Below are positions 44,874 through 58,772 of a stretch of DNA of 64,000 nucleotides, in pieces. This stretch comes from Hysterium pulicare CBS 123377 (lineage: Eukaryota > Ascomycota > Dothideomycetes > Hysteriales > Hysteriaceae). How positions within the stretch are numbered: position 1 is the first letter of the stretch; the number at the start of each line of letters is the position of its first letter. The notes beneath the pieces are model-generated. The model worked only from the letters and a program-made list of their open reading frames with translations. It did no database searches and was not told where the DNA came from. Where the stretch lies: NCBI GenBank assembly GCA_000467715.1, contig AJFK01001090.1, forward strand, positions 248,001-312,000. Direction: 5' to 3'. Made by a program: the position numbers and the translations under genes.

Positions 44874-46592
44874 ATGGACAAGAAACGCATAGCCATAGTA
44901 GGTAGCGGCGTCACCGGACTAAGCACTCTTTGGACCCTTCGAAACACACCTCACGAGCTCCATCTATTCGAAGCAGAAGACAGAATAGGTGGGCACACGA
45001 ATACCGTGACTTTCAAGCACAATGGACATAGTACGCCCGTGGATACCGGGTTTATTGTAATGAATACCGCTACTTATCGTCAGTATACCATTCAGCCGTA
45101 CTCGCTGCGGGATTGTGGTTAATTTGAGTTTTAGCAAACTTCATCCCCTTTCTCAAGGAACTCGGAGTCAAGACAATACCCACAGACATGACTTTTGGTG
45201 TATCCCGTGACCACGGCGCCTTCGAATGGTCAGGTACATCCCTCAGCTCCATCTTCGCTCAACAGAGCAACTTGTTCAGACCCAGGTTCTGGCGCATGAT
45301 CTTCGACATAGTTCGTTTCAACCAATTCGCGCTTGATTTGTTGTGCAAAGAAGTTACCAACGCCTCGAGCCAGATGAAAGAGCAGAGTATAGGGGACTAT
45401 CTGGAGCAAGAGGGTTACTCAGATGCCTTCCGTGATGACTATATCATTCCGATGACAGCTTGTGTATGGAGCACCGGCCCTGATAAATGTGCTCTAGAGT
45501 TCCCGGCCATGACGCTTGTGAGGTTTATGTGGAACCATCATTTGTTAAACACGGTTGCTGCGAGAGCGCCTTGGTTGACGATAGAAGATGGTTCACAGAA
45601 GTACATTGATGCGGTTCTTAGAGATGTACCACAAGCGAACATTCATCTATCCACCTCAGTTAGCTCCTTGGAGAACAATGATGTTGGCGAAGTAATACTA
45701 CACCTTGGAGGCCAAGGTGAAGGAGGAGAGGAAATCTTCGACGAAGTCATCCTAGCCTGCCATGGAGACCAAGCCTTCCGAATCTTGGGCCTATCCGCAA
45801 CCAGCGAAGAGAAAGATGTCATGAGTGCCTTTGAAACAACCCCAAATATGGTCTACCTACATTCAGACCTCTCAGTATGTTCTCAATTCTCCTTCACTCG
45901 ATCCCTCATTTGCCTCAAGCCAGATTCCAATAGGCCATACTAACTTCTTTCCGCAGTTCATGCCCAAACGCCGCATTGCCTGGTCCGCCTGGAACTACCT
46001 CACCACCTCCGAACGTCCCGATCATCCCACTACCCCTGCGTCCGGCTCCCTCGAAACAGTGTGCCTAACCTACAACATGAACATCCTCCAATCCCTCCCT
46101 ACCTCTACTTACGGCGACGTTCTCGTAACCATGAATCCGCCTCATCCACCCTCCCCCTCTCTAATTCAGGGAGAATATGCCTACAGACACCCTCTCTACA
46201 ACGCCCGCGCCGTCAAAGCGCAGGAGGAACTAGAAATTATCCAAGGGAAGAGGGGGGTTTGGTATTGTGGGGCTTGGACTGGCTATGGGTTCCATGAGGA
46301 TGGATTTGGGAGCGGAATGAGGGTTGCATTGAGGCTTGGGGGCGATGTACCGTGGGAAGCTGTGGATGCAAAGTTTGTTAGGGGAAGGAAGCCCGTGTTT
46401 GGTTGGAAGGAATATGTGGTGAGGGTTGGGATCTTCGTCATCCAATTATTCATTGGAGTTTTGGAGAGGGTGTTAGGAAAGGTTGGACAGGTGGGACAGG
46501 TGGGACAGGTGGGAAAGGCATCTTCCAATGGACATATGAATGGGTATGCTAATGGAGGTGCGACGGGGAATGGAAAGATCAAGGAATTGTAA
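44874..46592 (+). CDS. FAD-dependent amine-oxidase-like protein
   Basis: Three exons (44874-45078, 45135-45874, 45957-46592) encode 526 residues. The N-terminus has the dinucleotide-binding motif AIVGSGVTGLSTLWTL, followed by EAEDRIGGHTNTV and VDTGFIVMNTATYPNF. The FAD-binding C-terminal segment is GVWYCGAWTGYGFHEDGFGS. This layout matches the NAD(P)-binding amine oxidase / cyclopropane-synthase-associated family. A hydrophobic stretch, RVGIFVIQLFIGVLERVLG, near residue 490 may anchor it to a membrane. It is followed by a GQVGQVGQVG repeat and a Gly/Asn-rich tail. The substrate is unknown. Confidence 0.88.
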
Positions 46593-47509
46593 GTTTAGAC
46601 GATGTTGCGTACTGTATCGATGAGGAATCACAAAATTTGTACATTACTTTTCCATTACTCCTAATCCCTACACTTAGCTGTTACCTCGTCTCTATCTACT
46701 CCCCTACGGCTACACTAGGTTTATTCTGTCTCAACCCAGAAAGAGCGGACCAGTTATACTACAGCGCAACATTGTCAAGACATGCTAAATCATTCATGAT
46801 AGGGTCAACGACTTTCAGAGTACGTCAATTACAAATCTGTAGTTTTAGTTATGCCCAATCGTCGTTATATATGTGCTCTTGTTCTTTAATACCCATGCGC
46901 ACAGTTAGTGTAGGCTTTGTACAAAGCATCAAGCCACTTCACCACATAGTGTCAACGCTTGTCAAGCTTCAAACCTATATCCTAGACGTAAGCAAGCTGT
47001 ATAATAGGTAGTTTGGTGACTAGTGCATAAATCTACCGGCAAGATGTACTTTGGGAGGAGAACTGGCCTTGCTCCCTGGTATGAGCCCAATTGTCGTGTG
47101 CGCAAGGCTGCAAAAGTGCATCCTGCTGCCGTACCGAGATTCATTGTGATATGGGAAATGAGAAGAGGTTGCTAACCATCATGGTAGTTTGGTTATCTCC
47201 AGCTCTACATCAACACACTATTAACTCTAATGACTAGAAGCCACTTAAAAGTCTTTCAATATCTTCTTCTATAAGTCTAGCTTTACAGCTAATATCTTTA
47301 TTAAATCTTCTTTATGTAAGCTTTTTTCTCCATTCCTTCAGTCAGACCCACAACAAAAGCTACTGTTCTGGTATGCGCCAAGCGGTCCACTCCTCTAAAC
47401 CCCCTTCGCAGAGGTCAAATCACCTCTATAGCTGGTGGTACCGGAATAAATAGGGGTAAGAGTAGATTTAAGCGCCACAAATTACTTCACCTCCAACAGC
47501 TGCCCAATT
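46593..47509. other. Intergenic, AT-rich patch
   Basis: No supported gene. From about 47200 to 47330 the DNA is strongly AT-rich, with the look of a mutated repeat. On the minus strand a short stretch reads IEEDIERLLSGF, but no element can be named from so little. Confidence 0.4.
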
Positions 47510-49506
47510 TCACAACGTAACAGGATACTTCTTTCGAATCCACCCCCCATACCTAAAGAAAATCAACGGCACAGGCGTAACAGCCAAAAGCACAAACCCC
47601 AATAACGTATTCCCCCATCCAAACCCCAACTTCTCATACAGCCTCGGCCCGATCAACGGCAGAAAGCCCCCGAACAGGCATCTAAGGCAGACTAAAGCGG
47701 CGACGGCTGATGCAGAAGTTTGCAAGAAAGCGTCTACCATGTAGGTTTGGCAAGGGACGAAGATCCCGAGAAGGCCGAAACCGAAGGGGACGAAGGAGAG
47801 GCAGGGAATTATCCAGTGTGTGTGGTATTGTGCTGTCCAGCCGTAGATGAAGAGGGAGAGGGGCATGAAGACGGCGAAGTAGACGGTTGCTGCTAGGCGC
47901 ATTTCAGCTGGCGGGGAGGTCAGCATGGGCCATTGAAGTCGGGGACAGAAGGGCGTTGAGCTCTGTCTTGATTATTGAAGGAATGTTTCAACCGCTCACA
48001 GATGAGTGAAATCTTCAGGGTCCAATGCTGGTTTGAGATTGGGGGGGAATTGGAATTTGAAAGTAGGGATTCTGTTATCAAGGGAGAGAATAAACGTCTA
48101 ACTTACGCTCGAAGACTCCATCGTTCTTTTCTCTAAGTCGTACCACGGTGGCATCGTTAAATTTCATGATACACGCAAGAGCCATGAACATCCCGACCCC
48201 GAGTCCAAGGTATGCAAGACCAGTGTACTGAATAGAAAAGTGGTATGTCTCTTCAAAAACGATAGGTATGGTTGTGAAGAGTAAGTAGAGTGTACCGTAC
48301 ACTATAGAAACGTATAGACTGATCAGGAAGACGATGGGTGACCTTGAAAGGAACTTGAGCGGCCGTACGATACTCCTTGCGAGTACTTCACGAGGTGGGA
48401 GTGGCATCTCTAATTGTGAGTGGAGGTCATCGCGCTCGAGTTCTTTCTTTAGCCGTTTCGTTTTTTTCTCGAGGATGGTAGGGTGGTTAGATTCGTCCAT
48501 GAAAATCATCATCGTGATATTTAGCGGACCGCTGCCCATGAGGAGGATCCAGTAAGCCTGAGTATATTGATGAGTAAGGAAATAAAGAATAGGATCGACC
48601 GACGTACCCAGCGCCAGCCAAGATGCTCCGAGATAAATGCTCCAGCGATGGGGCCGACTATCCTGATGTGTTAAGTCTAATATCTAAAAGAAATGTTTTC
48701 ACAACGGCTTACTAATTGGAGCCAAAGAAGGGGTTCCGACGACGATAGTTGAAGCCGCTGCTCGTTCATGAACGGGAAACATGTCACCCACAACCGACGA
48801 CGTAATAGTCATGACAGCTGATCCAGCAATCCCAGCTAGCAGACGCATTATGATTAAACCTGGCATATTGGGAGCAAAACTACACCCTAGTATGAATGCG
48901 TTAAATAACACGGTTGAGATATTGACGACGGGCGCTCGACCGTACATTTCGGAAAGAGGAGCGAGGAAGAGAGGACCGAGTGCGTAGCCGAGGACATAGA
49001 TGGATATCATGAGAGTTCCGATGGTTTGAGAGGTAAGACCGTATTCTTCTAAAGTGAGTGATGTTCCGGGTGCGCAAAGCGAAGATGCCATGGGGCTGAA
49101 GGTACTCGAAGCACCCATGAAGAACATCAACAACCATTTTCGTCGAGGAGTCCAATTCCTCCAAAAGTTGTTAGTAGTGGTTCAGAAGTTAATGTTGGGT
49201 AGTTGCAACTCACTGGGGATTTTGAGGGTCATCATCGTCTTCCCACCCAACCATTCCGTTCGCTAAGTCCATATACACACCCGGTCGATCTCCTGTTGAT
49301 ATTACCACTTCTGGGCCGTTCGGGGATTGGAAAAATCCTGCATCTTTCTCTGCCATGGCTATCGTCTCTTTCTCGACATGTTCGGGCAGTGATTTTTGAG
49401 AATCACATTCAGTGATTCTTTCAGCCTCGTCCATTCCAATATGTGGATCATTCGAAGGGTCAAGACCAAGCGTCGGTCGATCGACACTCAAATTATGCGA
49501 CGGCAT
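47510..49506 (-). CDS. MFS multidrug transporter, DHA1 type
   Basis: Five exons (49506-49214, 49158-48713, 48657-48608, 48557-48107, 47907-47510) encode 545 residues. A hydrophilic N-terminus ends WEDDDDPQNPQNWTPRRKW, the classic start of fungal DHA1 drug/H+ antiporters. The motif LAPLSEMYGRAPV follows helix 2, and GSAVMTITSSVVGDMFPVHE, IGPIAGAFISEHLGWRWAYW and LFGGFLPLIGPRLYEKLGFG are all family-typical. There are about 12 membrane helices, and the central loop is highly charged. It is probably a plasma-membrane exporter. The 50-nt third exon and the 199-nt last intron are unusual, but phases close. Confidence 0.92.
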
Positions 49507-50516
49507 TCATGGGCAATGGCCGAAGTCTTACCAGCTCGACTTCTTTCGCACTCGGCTATATCGTTCGACTTTGCCTGGCAGCTTGATCCGAAATCCAAAA
49601 TTGGCCCTTGGTGTACAGAAATAGCAACTTTCCTTTTTTCTGAGGTATCGAAGCGATCAGGTAGAGTACAGGGCTCTCGTTCTGCTATAAACGGAAGGAA
49701 GGTAAAATTGACAACGAGAAAAAAAAATACCAGAAGTATTATGCCATACAAACACCGCCGACTTAGCGGGGTATAAGCAGAACTTCATATTATTTTGATT
49801 GGTTCTTGGGCACCTTGCTATATAGCTGGCGCCAAAGATTCGCGGGAAGTCGGCCGATGTTAAAGCTTGACGTTCTCCATATTTGCGGATATTGAAATCC
49901 GATATCCCGTTTGGGTTAGTATCATTCACTAAGAGCGGACACCAATGCACGAGCCATTATCAAACATGAATCGATCCTCAACTCCCAGCTCTCAGACAGA
50001 AGGATCAGAGGGGTTTCAGCATCTTAAATGAGTACTCAGCCCATTTGGCAAAAGGGACTGTCAAAATGATGAAGTTCATATAAAGTACAGATATGGCGCT
50101 AGGGGATGATTTACCGAGACTCAAGTTGGGAATATTTCTGTGAGAACCCCGAGAGTAGCTTGACTTTCTGATGCCGATTAGCCGGTAAGCATATGAGTAC
50201 CTTCGAACTATCCAATGGACAACAAGTCATGTTCAAATGCTGTCGTAAACCTTGGTCCTCTGCGACTGTGTCTGCTTCGTCCAGGTCAATTATCATTAGT
50301 TCACATAGTTCATTTGATCTTAGCGAAGCGCTATGGAGTGAGTTGAATCCCTGAAGCAAATCAAAAAAGTAGCAAACAGACCATGTTTCGTTTGATGGGT
50401 TCGGAGAAGACTGGTTCCATTGCATTATGAATGACGACGTACAAAAAAAGAGAAGAGACTGAGCCACAACGTTCATATTAAGAAGTAAAGTATCCATGAA
50501 CGACACACGTTTAGCT
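49507..50516. other. Intergenic, no gene seen
   Basis: Between the transporter start and the end of the GMC gene. Short frames only (up to 131 codons at 50111-50506 minus, without recognisable motifs). Confidence 0.45.
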
Positions 50517-53702
<3,186 letters not shown>

Positions 53703-54437
53703 ATGGAATCCCAATATAATTTTGAGTGGTCACCCGAAGATGCCAGTCTTATGACAGGTGGGGACGACCCTACCACGGACCCCAGCATTTGCTTCTTTAG
53801 TAGCAGCCCTTCAGTAAGCATTACTATCGAAACGAAATGTGGATTGTCCTTATACTCGATAGCAGATTTTTTCCAACCTCTACATGTCACCGAGACAGAC
53901 TCAGCAAGCCTCTAACTATCCAAGACCAACAGACACGTCGGTCAGTTTCCAAATGTCATCAGCACCAATCGCTGGCAGCCCAGACGAGGGTACGCCCCCC
54001 TCAGTAGCCGCAGATGATGGAGCTACCCATTCACCGAAACGAGTGTGCATTACAAACGAGGTACGTAGATTAGGGTAACGTGGATTTCGACGCCGCACAA
54101 ACCTAGTCGATGCCGAAGGAAAGTCATTTCGCGTTACTAATTATGCGTCCTGCAGAAACAAAGAGCCCGAAATCGTCAATCACAGAAGGCTTTTCGAGAG
54201 CGCAAGGAAGCCCACATCAAAGATCTCGAGACCCAAATTGAAATCCTGACTAAGAGGGCCAAAGAGCTGGAGAGCGCAAACGCGGAACTGAAATCTGAAT
54301 GTGGAAGACTGAAAGCGTTAGTGAAGCTCTTGATGGGTGATCAGTCTGATGGGTCTGCAGAAGAGTCTGCAGATAAGGAATGCAAAAGAGCCACTAGGCT
54401 GAGGAATCTATTGAAGATATTGGATGAAGTGGAGTAA
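53703..54437 (+). CDS. bZIP transcription factor, Yap/AP-1-like
   Basis: Three exons (53703-53813, 53905-54060, 54156-54437) encode 182 residues. It begins MESQYNFEWSPEDASL and has a disordered Ser/Pro/Asp-rich middle. The basic region RARNRQSQKAFRERKEAHIK (residues 92-111) is followed by a leucine zipper through LETQIEILTKRAKELESANA and LKSECGRLKALVKLL. The NRxxQKAFRERK form is that of fungal Yap-type factors, many of which control oxidative-stress genes. No cysteine-rich redox domain is seen, so redox sensing like Yap1 is not indicated. It lies next to an oxidase and a catalase gene, but a regulatory link is inference. Confidence 0.85.
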
Positions 54438-54861
54438 AGGTAAGGCAAGAACCTTGTGACTACTTTCAAGCGCGTTCATTCCCAGCGCTAGTCCGTATCG
54501 CACGCTTCAATCACCGCACGTTCCCTTGTGCATCCAAAAGCCGAAGTTCCAACTACGCGGCCACCTGCATCTTGGATATACGCATGCTATGTAAGCACCG
54601 GTCAACTACTAGGGGCTTTGGTAATTACATTCTTCTGCATTCTTGGTGATTCCTCATGCTTTGTACGATGTGCATATTGTCAATGAAAGACTTTGTCATG
54701 TCTAGTCACCCATACCAACCAGGAAGCAGTATGTACGATTCAGGGGACTACTCGCATGCTTCTCGAGAGGATCATATCTACTTTTAAGGGCTCAATCTAA
54801 GCAACGCATCTACATCTTCATCATATCCTCTTCAACATCAGTTACCAACCAGATATCTCGT
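54438..54861. other. Promoter side of the catalase gene
   Basis: The region shows no gene. It should hold the bZIP 3' end and the catalase promoter. Confidence 0.45.
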
Positions 54862-56853
54862 ATGGATGCAGTACCAATGTATACTTTGGCGGAAGGTATG
54901 ACAAGGCACCCTCTACTTTCGCACAAACCACTCATGAAACTCTCAGGCCGCCCAGTTCCAGATCCAACAACCACTACTCAATTCGGCGGACAAGGCCTCA
55001 AAGGCCTCGCGCTCCTCCAAGACACCCAATTGATCGAAACGCTTGCCCACTTTAGTCGGGAACGCATACCGGAGAGGTCGGTGCCAAGCACACCCTACTA
55101 ATCTTAGAAGAAGCTGACGAAGGAGCACGTTACAGAGTCGTCCACGCGAGTGCGGTTGGCGCCTTCGGCGAATTTGAAGTAACGCACGACATATCCGACC
55201 TTACATCTGCGGCGTTCTTGAATGGAGTCGGGAAGAAATCCCAAGCTCTTCTTCGAGTTTCTACTGTAGGGCCTGAGAAAGGGGCGCCGGATACTGTGCG
55301 AGATGTGCGGGGCTGGGGTTTGAAGATTTATACCGAGGAGGGGAATCATGACTTCGTTTTCAATAGCATTGTAAGAAGCACACCACCATTGCGCTGGTTA
55401 TAGAGCGGCGCGGACCGATGTTGGGGGTTTTCTAGCCAGTCTTCTTCGTTCGCGATCCTATCAAATTTCCGTCTGTGAATCGGTCTCACTAGCGACATCC
55501 GAAGACACATCTTTTTGATAGCACGATGGCAAGTCTTTTTCAAATGGCAATTCACATATCGCGCTGACTTTTTCAACGCAGTTTTGGGAGTAAGTTACAT
55601 GAGCGAAGTCGCTAAGAATCCAGGTACTAATGAGATAAAGCTTCCACAATAACAATCAAGAAGGAATACACGCTTTAATGCATCTTTTCAGTGGCCGCGG
55701 TACTCCAGCGTCAGTTCGATGTATAAATGGTTATAGCAATCACACATACAAGCTCACTAAAGAAGTAAGAAGAAAGCTGGACACCAATATGTACTGTTCA
55801 TTCAAAGGCTGATCAGAAGCAGGACGGAACCTTCAAATACGTCAAATTCCAGTTCAAAACGGACCAAGGCATCAAGACCTACACTCAAGCAGAAGTCAAC
55901 AAGATCGGCGGCGAAAATCAAGACTACATTGGCGAAGATCTTTACCGATCCATTGAGAAAGGCGATTATCCTTCATGGACACTATATATACAAGTAATGG
56001 ACCCGGCTGATGCGGAAAACTATCGCTTCAACATCTTCGATATAACAAAAGTATGGCCGCACGCAGATTACCCACTACGCCCAGTCGGAAAGCTGACACT
56101 GAACGAAAACGTAAACTTCTCCAAACCTTCTTCCGCATTTTAGTATATTGACATCTCTCCCAGCCATCAAACTACTTCCGCGATATCGAACAAGCCGCCT
56201 TCTCCCCCTCAAACATGGTCCCAGGCATCGGCCCCTCTGCAGATCCGCGTAAGTTCTCCTTCCAACAACCCTTTTCACCCTTTCTATAACCACATCACAG
56301 TCCTCCAAGCCCGCATGTTCGCCTTTCCAGATGCAGCGCGCTACCGCCTCGTCGTAAACTACCAAACGCTCCCCCCAAACGCGGCTCACTCTCCCGTATA
56401 CTCTCCCTACCAACGCGACGGCTTCATGACCTTCACGTCAAACTACGGCGGCGATCCTAACTACGTCCGCTCATCTCTCCGTCCGGTAAACTTCTACAAC
56501 AAGTCGACGGGGAAAGGTAGACGTCTAAGCCAAGCACTAGCTCAGCACGAGAAATGGGTTGGTGAGATGACGGATTTCTTGAGTGAAGTTGAAGATATCG
56601 ATTTTGTGCAGTCGAGGATGCTGTGGGAGGTTTTTGGGAGGAGGAAAGGGGAGAGGGAGGAGTTTGTGGGAAATGTGGCCGGGCATTTGAGAGGAGCGGA
56701 GTTGGGGGTTCAGAAGGAGACTTTCAGTAAGTTGAAGTCATTGTTGGAGAGAGAGTTTGAACTAATGTTTGTGTAGAAATGTTCGAGAGGGTTGATGAGG
56801 AGTTGGGGAGGAGGATTAAGGAGGCGACTATTAAAGCTGTGGTTGAGAACTAA
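54862..56853 (+). pseudogene. Haem catalase with an in-frame stop and altered haem ligand
   Basis: Nine exons (54862-55076, 55136-55370, 55436-55528, 55582-55589, 55641-55764, 55823-56110, 56164-56248, 56301-56726, 56777-56853) total 517 codons, the length of a small-subunit catalase. His75 (RVVHA), Asn148 (FVFNS), FFVRDPIKFP, NNNQEGIHALMHLF, DYPSWTLYIQVMDPADAENY and the block from KVWPHADYPLRP onward match the family. Two defects stand out. Codon 169 is TAG (55490-55492) where catalases have Lys in SHKRHP. Codon 358, the proximal haem-ligand Tyr of RMFxYPDAARYR, is Phe (TTT at 56324). Exon 4 is 8 nt and follows a GC-AG intron. Everything else is open, so decay is recent or the TAG is a sequence error. 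Confidence 0.85.
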
Positions 56854-57322
56854 GATTTGGTGGATAGAGAAGAGATGTTGTTAACATCTGGTTGAGATTT
56901 ATTTCTACCAAATGCATCAATTAGTTTGTGGTGTTTCGCTGTTGTGCTGACTGCCCTTGATTTGGGACATATCTCGGCTCCCATCTCGAGACTCGGCCTG
57001 AATTGCGAATTAACGCCGAATCATGGTGGTAACGAGAGGATACGAACAAACAACATATAAAGCTAAATCAGACGAGAAATGATTTACGTATAACATTCAT
57101 TGAGTTACGTTGGTATGGACAGTATTTAGCGAGCGCCGCGCGCTAACGTCATGATTTCTAAACAAAGGAAAAGAGTTTTGTCCAGTTCCCGCCCCGTAGC
57201 CTATACAATATCATAAAGGCCGTTACAGATATCATACAAGGCGCACAGCGCCAGACAAAGCAAACATACAATCGACAGACAACAATGATACAGTTTCCAG
57301 CCCCAACGAATCTATCATCTCG
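56854..57322. other. Convergent 3' region
   Basis: 3' ends of the catalase and rhodopsin-domain genes face each other. No gene seen. Confidence 0.5.
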
Positions 57323-58772
57323 TTAAACCGGCAAAGGTGTTGTTGGTAACGGTTTCTGCACCGACGGTGCCCTCGACCGTTGAATTTGCGCCGACTTCCG
57401 CTCCGAATCGAATTGCTGTACATAAGCAAGAGTGCTAGAGATCCTACCCTCCATAGAGCCGACCTGCGAAGAGTTGGCTCGCGAGTGTGGTGGGCGCTGG
57501 ATCTCGACCATTCGCGCTTGCTCGAACGTCACTCTTCTTGCGTGGCCTTGGATTCTGGGTTCTGTGACGGCTGTGTTGGGTCGAGTATCTGCGAATTCTT
57601 CCATTTCATTGTCGTGGTTTGAGAGGATTGATTTTCGGCCTTTGCCTAAGCTCGAAAATGTACTGCGGGATATTGTTCGCGTCTCACCCCTCTGGTTCTC
57701 TTCGTCTTGGGAGTGGGCGTCAGAGAGCCTGGATAGGTTCGTAAAAAAGGAGGGTAGGAACTGGGAGATGAGGCGGCGTAGGTAAGGTAAACAGGCGCAA
57801 ATTATGCCGACGTTTGATTCTATCGACGACCAGGTGGCTGCGGGCGGGTTGTCAAATGTGGGGTCTGTAGAATTTGAAATGACGACGAGGGTCTGGAGAC
57901 GGAGGATTGAGACAAGGCAGACACTAGATGATCGATGTCAGGTTTTGATAATGTGAGAATGGAGTGGTACTTACAATCCCCCTAATGCGAAGACGACCAT
58001 GAGCGCCCATTTCTGTCGGCTGGGTAGATTCAAGGTGCGCAAGACTGGCATGGGCAAGATGACGATCGCAAAATCAGTCGCGATGTTGACGGCCGCGTTT
58101 GTGAACCAGACAGCGAGTTGATTCATGCAATGCCCATTTTTAATTGATCGATCCCAGAAGAAGGCAACGGGAGTGCATTCAAAGATGCTGCCGAAGAACG
58201 TCCATACGCCATAGATGGCAACGAAACCGAGTAAACTAAGGCTGGCGATGCGAAATTGTGCTGTCGTGAAGAACCGGAGATACTGGAGGAGTAGAGAGAT
58301 CTTTGTAAAAGTGAGGCTGAGGTAATAAAGCCAAATGCTCGCCCAGAATGGCTGTATTCTTTCGTCAGCTAGAATAACATAACGTTCAAGGTAGAAACTA
58401 CCTTCAAGAAGTTCGTCATATCTTCTTCAGTCAATGTGTCAATATGTTTCCCCATCCCATATTTCACCTCTGCGATATATTAGCCAGGACATATGTAGGA
58501 ACTCATGATTACTTACGACCCCCAATGGTTCCTGTGAAGGCGATTGAGCAAACCTAGCATAGGGTCAGCACAGGTCCACAGTTGTATTAAGTAGTTGGCC
58601 CTAAATCGATCACACGGAAACTTACCATAGCAAATGCAATACACCCATCTTCGAGACCCGCATTTCGCGAAAGAAAAATCCTTGTGAACAGTCGCAAACC
58701 GAGTACCACAGAAGCAATAACGGTAAAAGAGACTGTAATGGCAATGGTTTGTTGTCCGTTGTAATGAAGCAT
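57323..58772 (-). CDS. Rhodopsin-domain (PTH11/SAT4-type) integral membrane protein
   Basis: Five exons (58772-58626, 58553-58517, 58469-58402, 58351-57975, 57923-57323) encode 409 residues. Seven hydrophobic segments are expected, including AITVSFTVIASVVLGLRLFT, FWASIWLYYLSLTFTKISLL, IASLSLLGFVAIYGVWTFFG and FAIVILPMPVLRTLNLPSRQ. The signatures DDG-like EDGCIAFAM, QYLRFFTTAQFR and the CMNQLAVWFTNAAVNIATDF region fit the fungal rhodopsin-domain family, which includes PTH11-like proteins. The cytoplasmic tail is rich in Ser, Arg and Gln. No CFEM domain is present. A receptor or transporter role is unproven. Confidence 0.9.

Noticed and set aside
47200-47330. AT-rich patch as a transposable-element relic
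   Set aside because: Too short and without terminal repeats or a recognisable protein; kept only as an AT-rich note.
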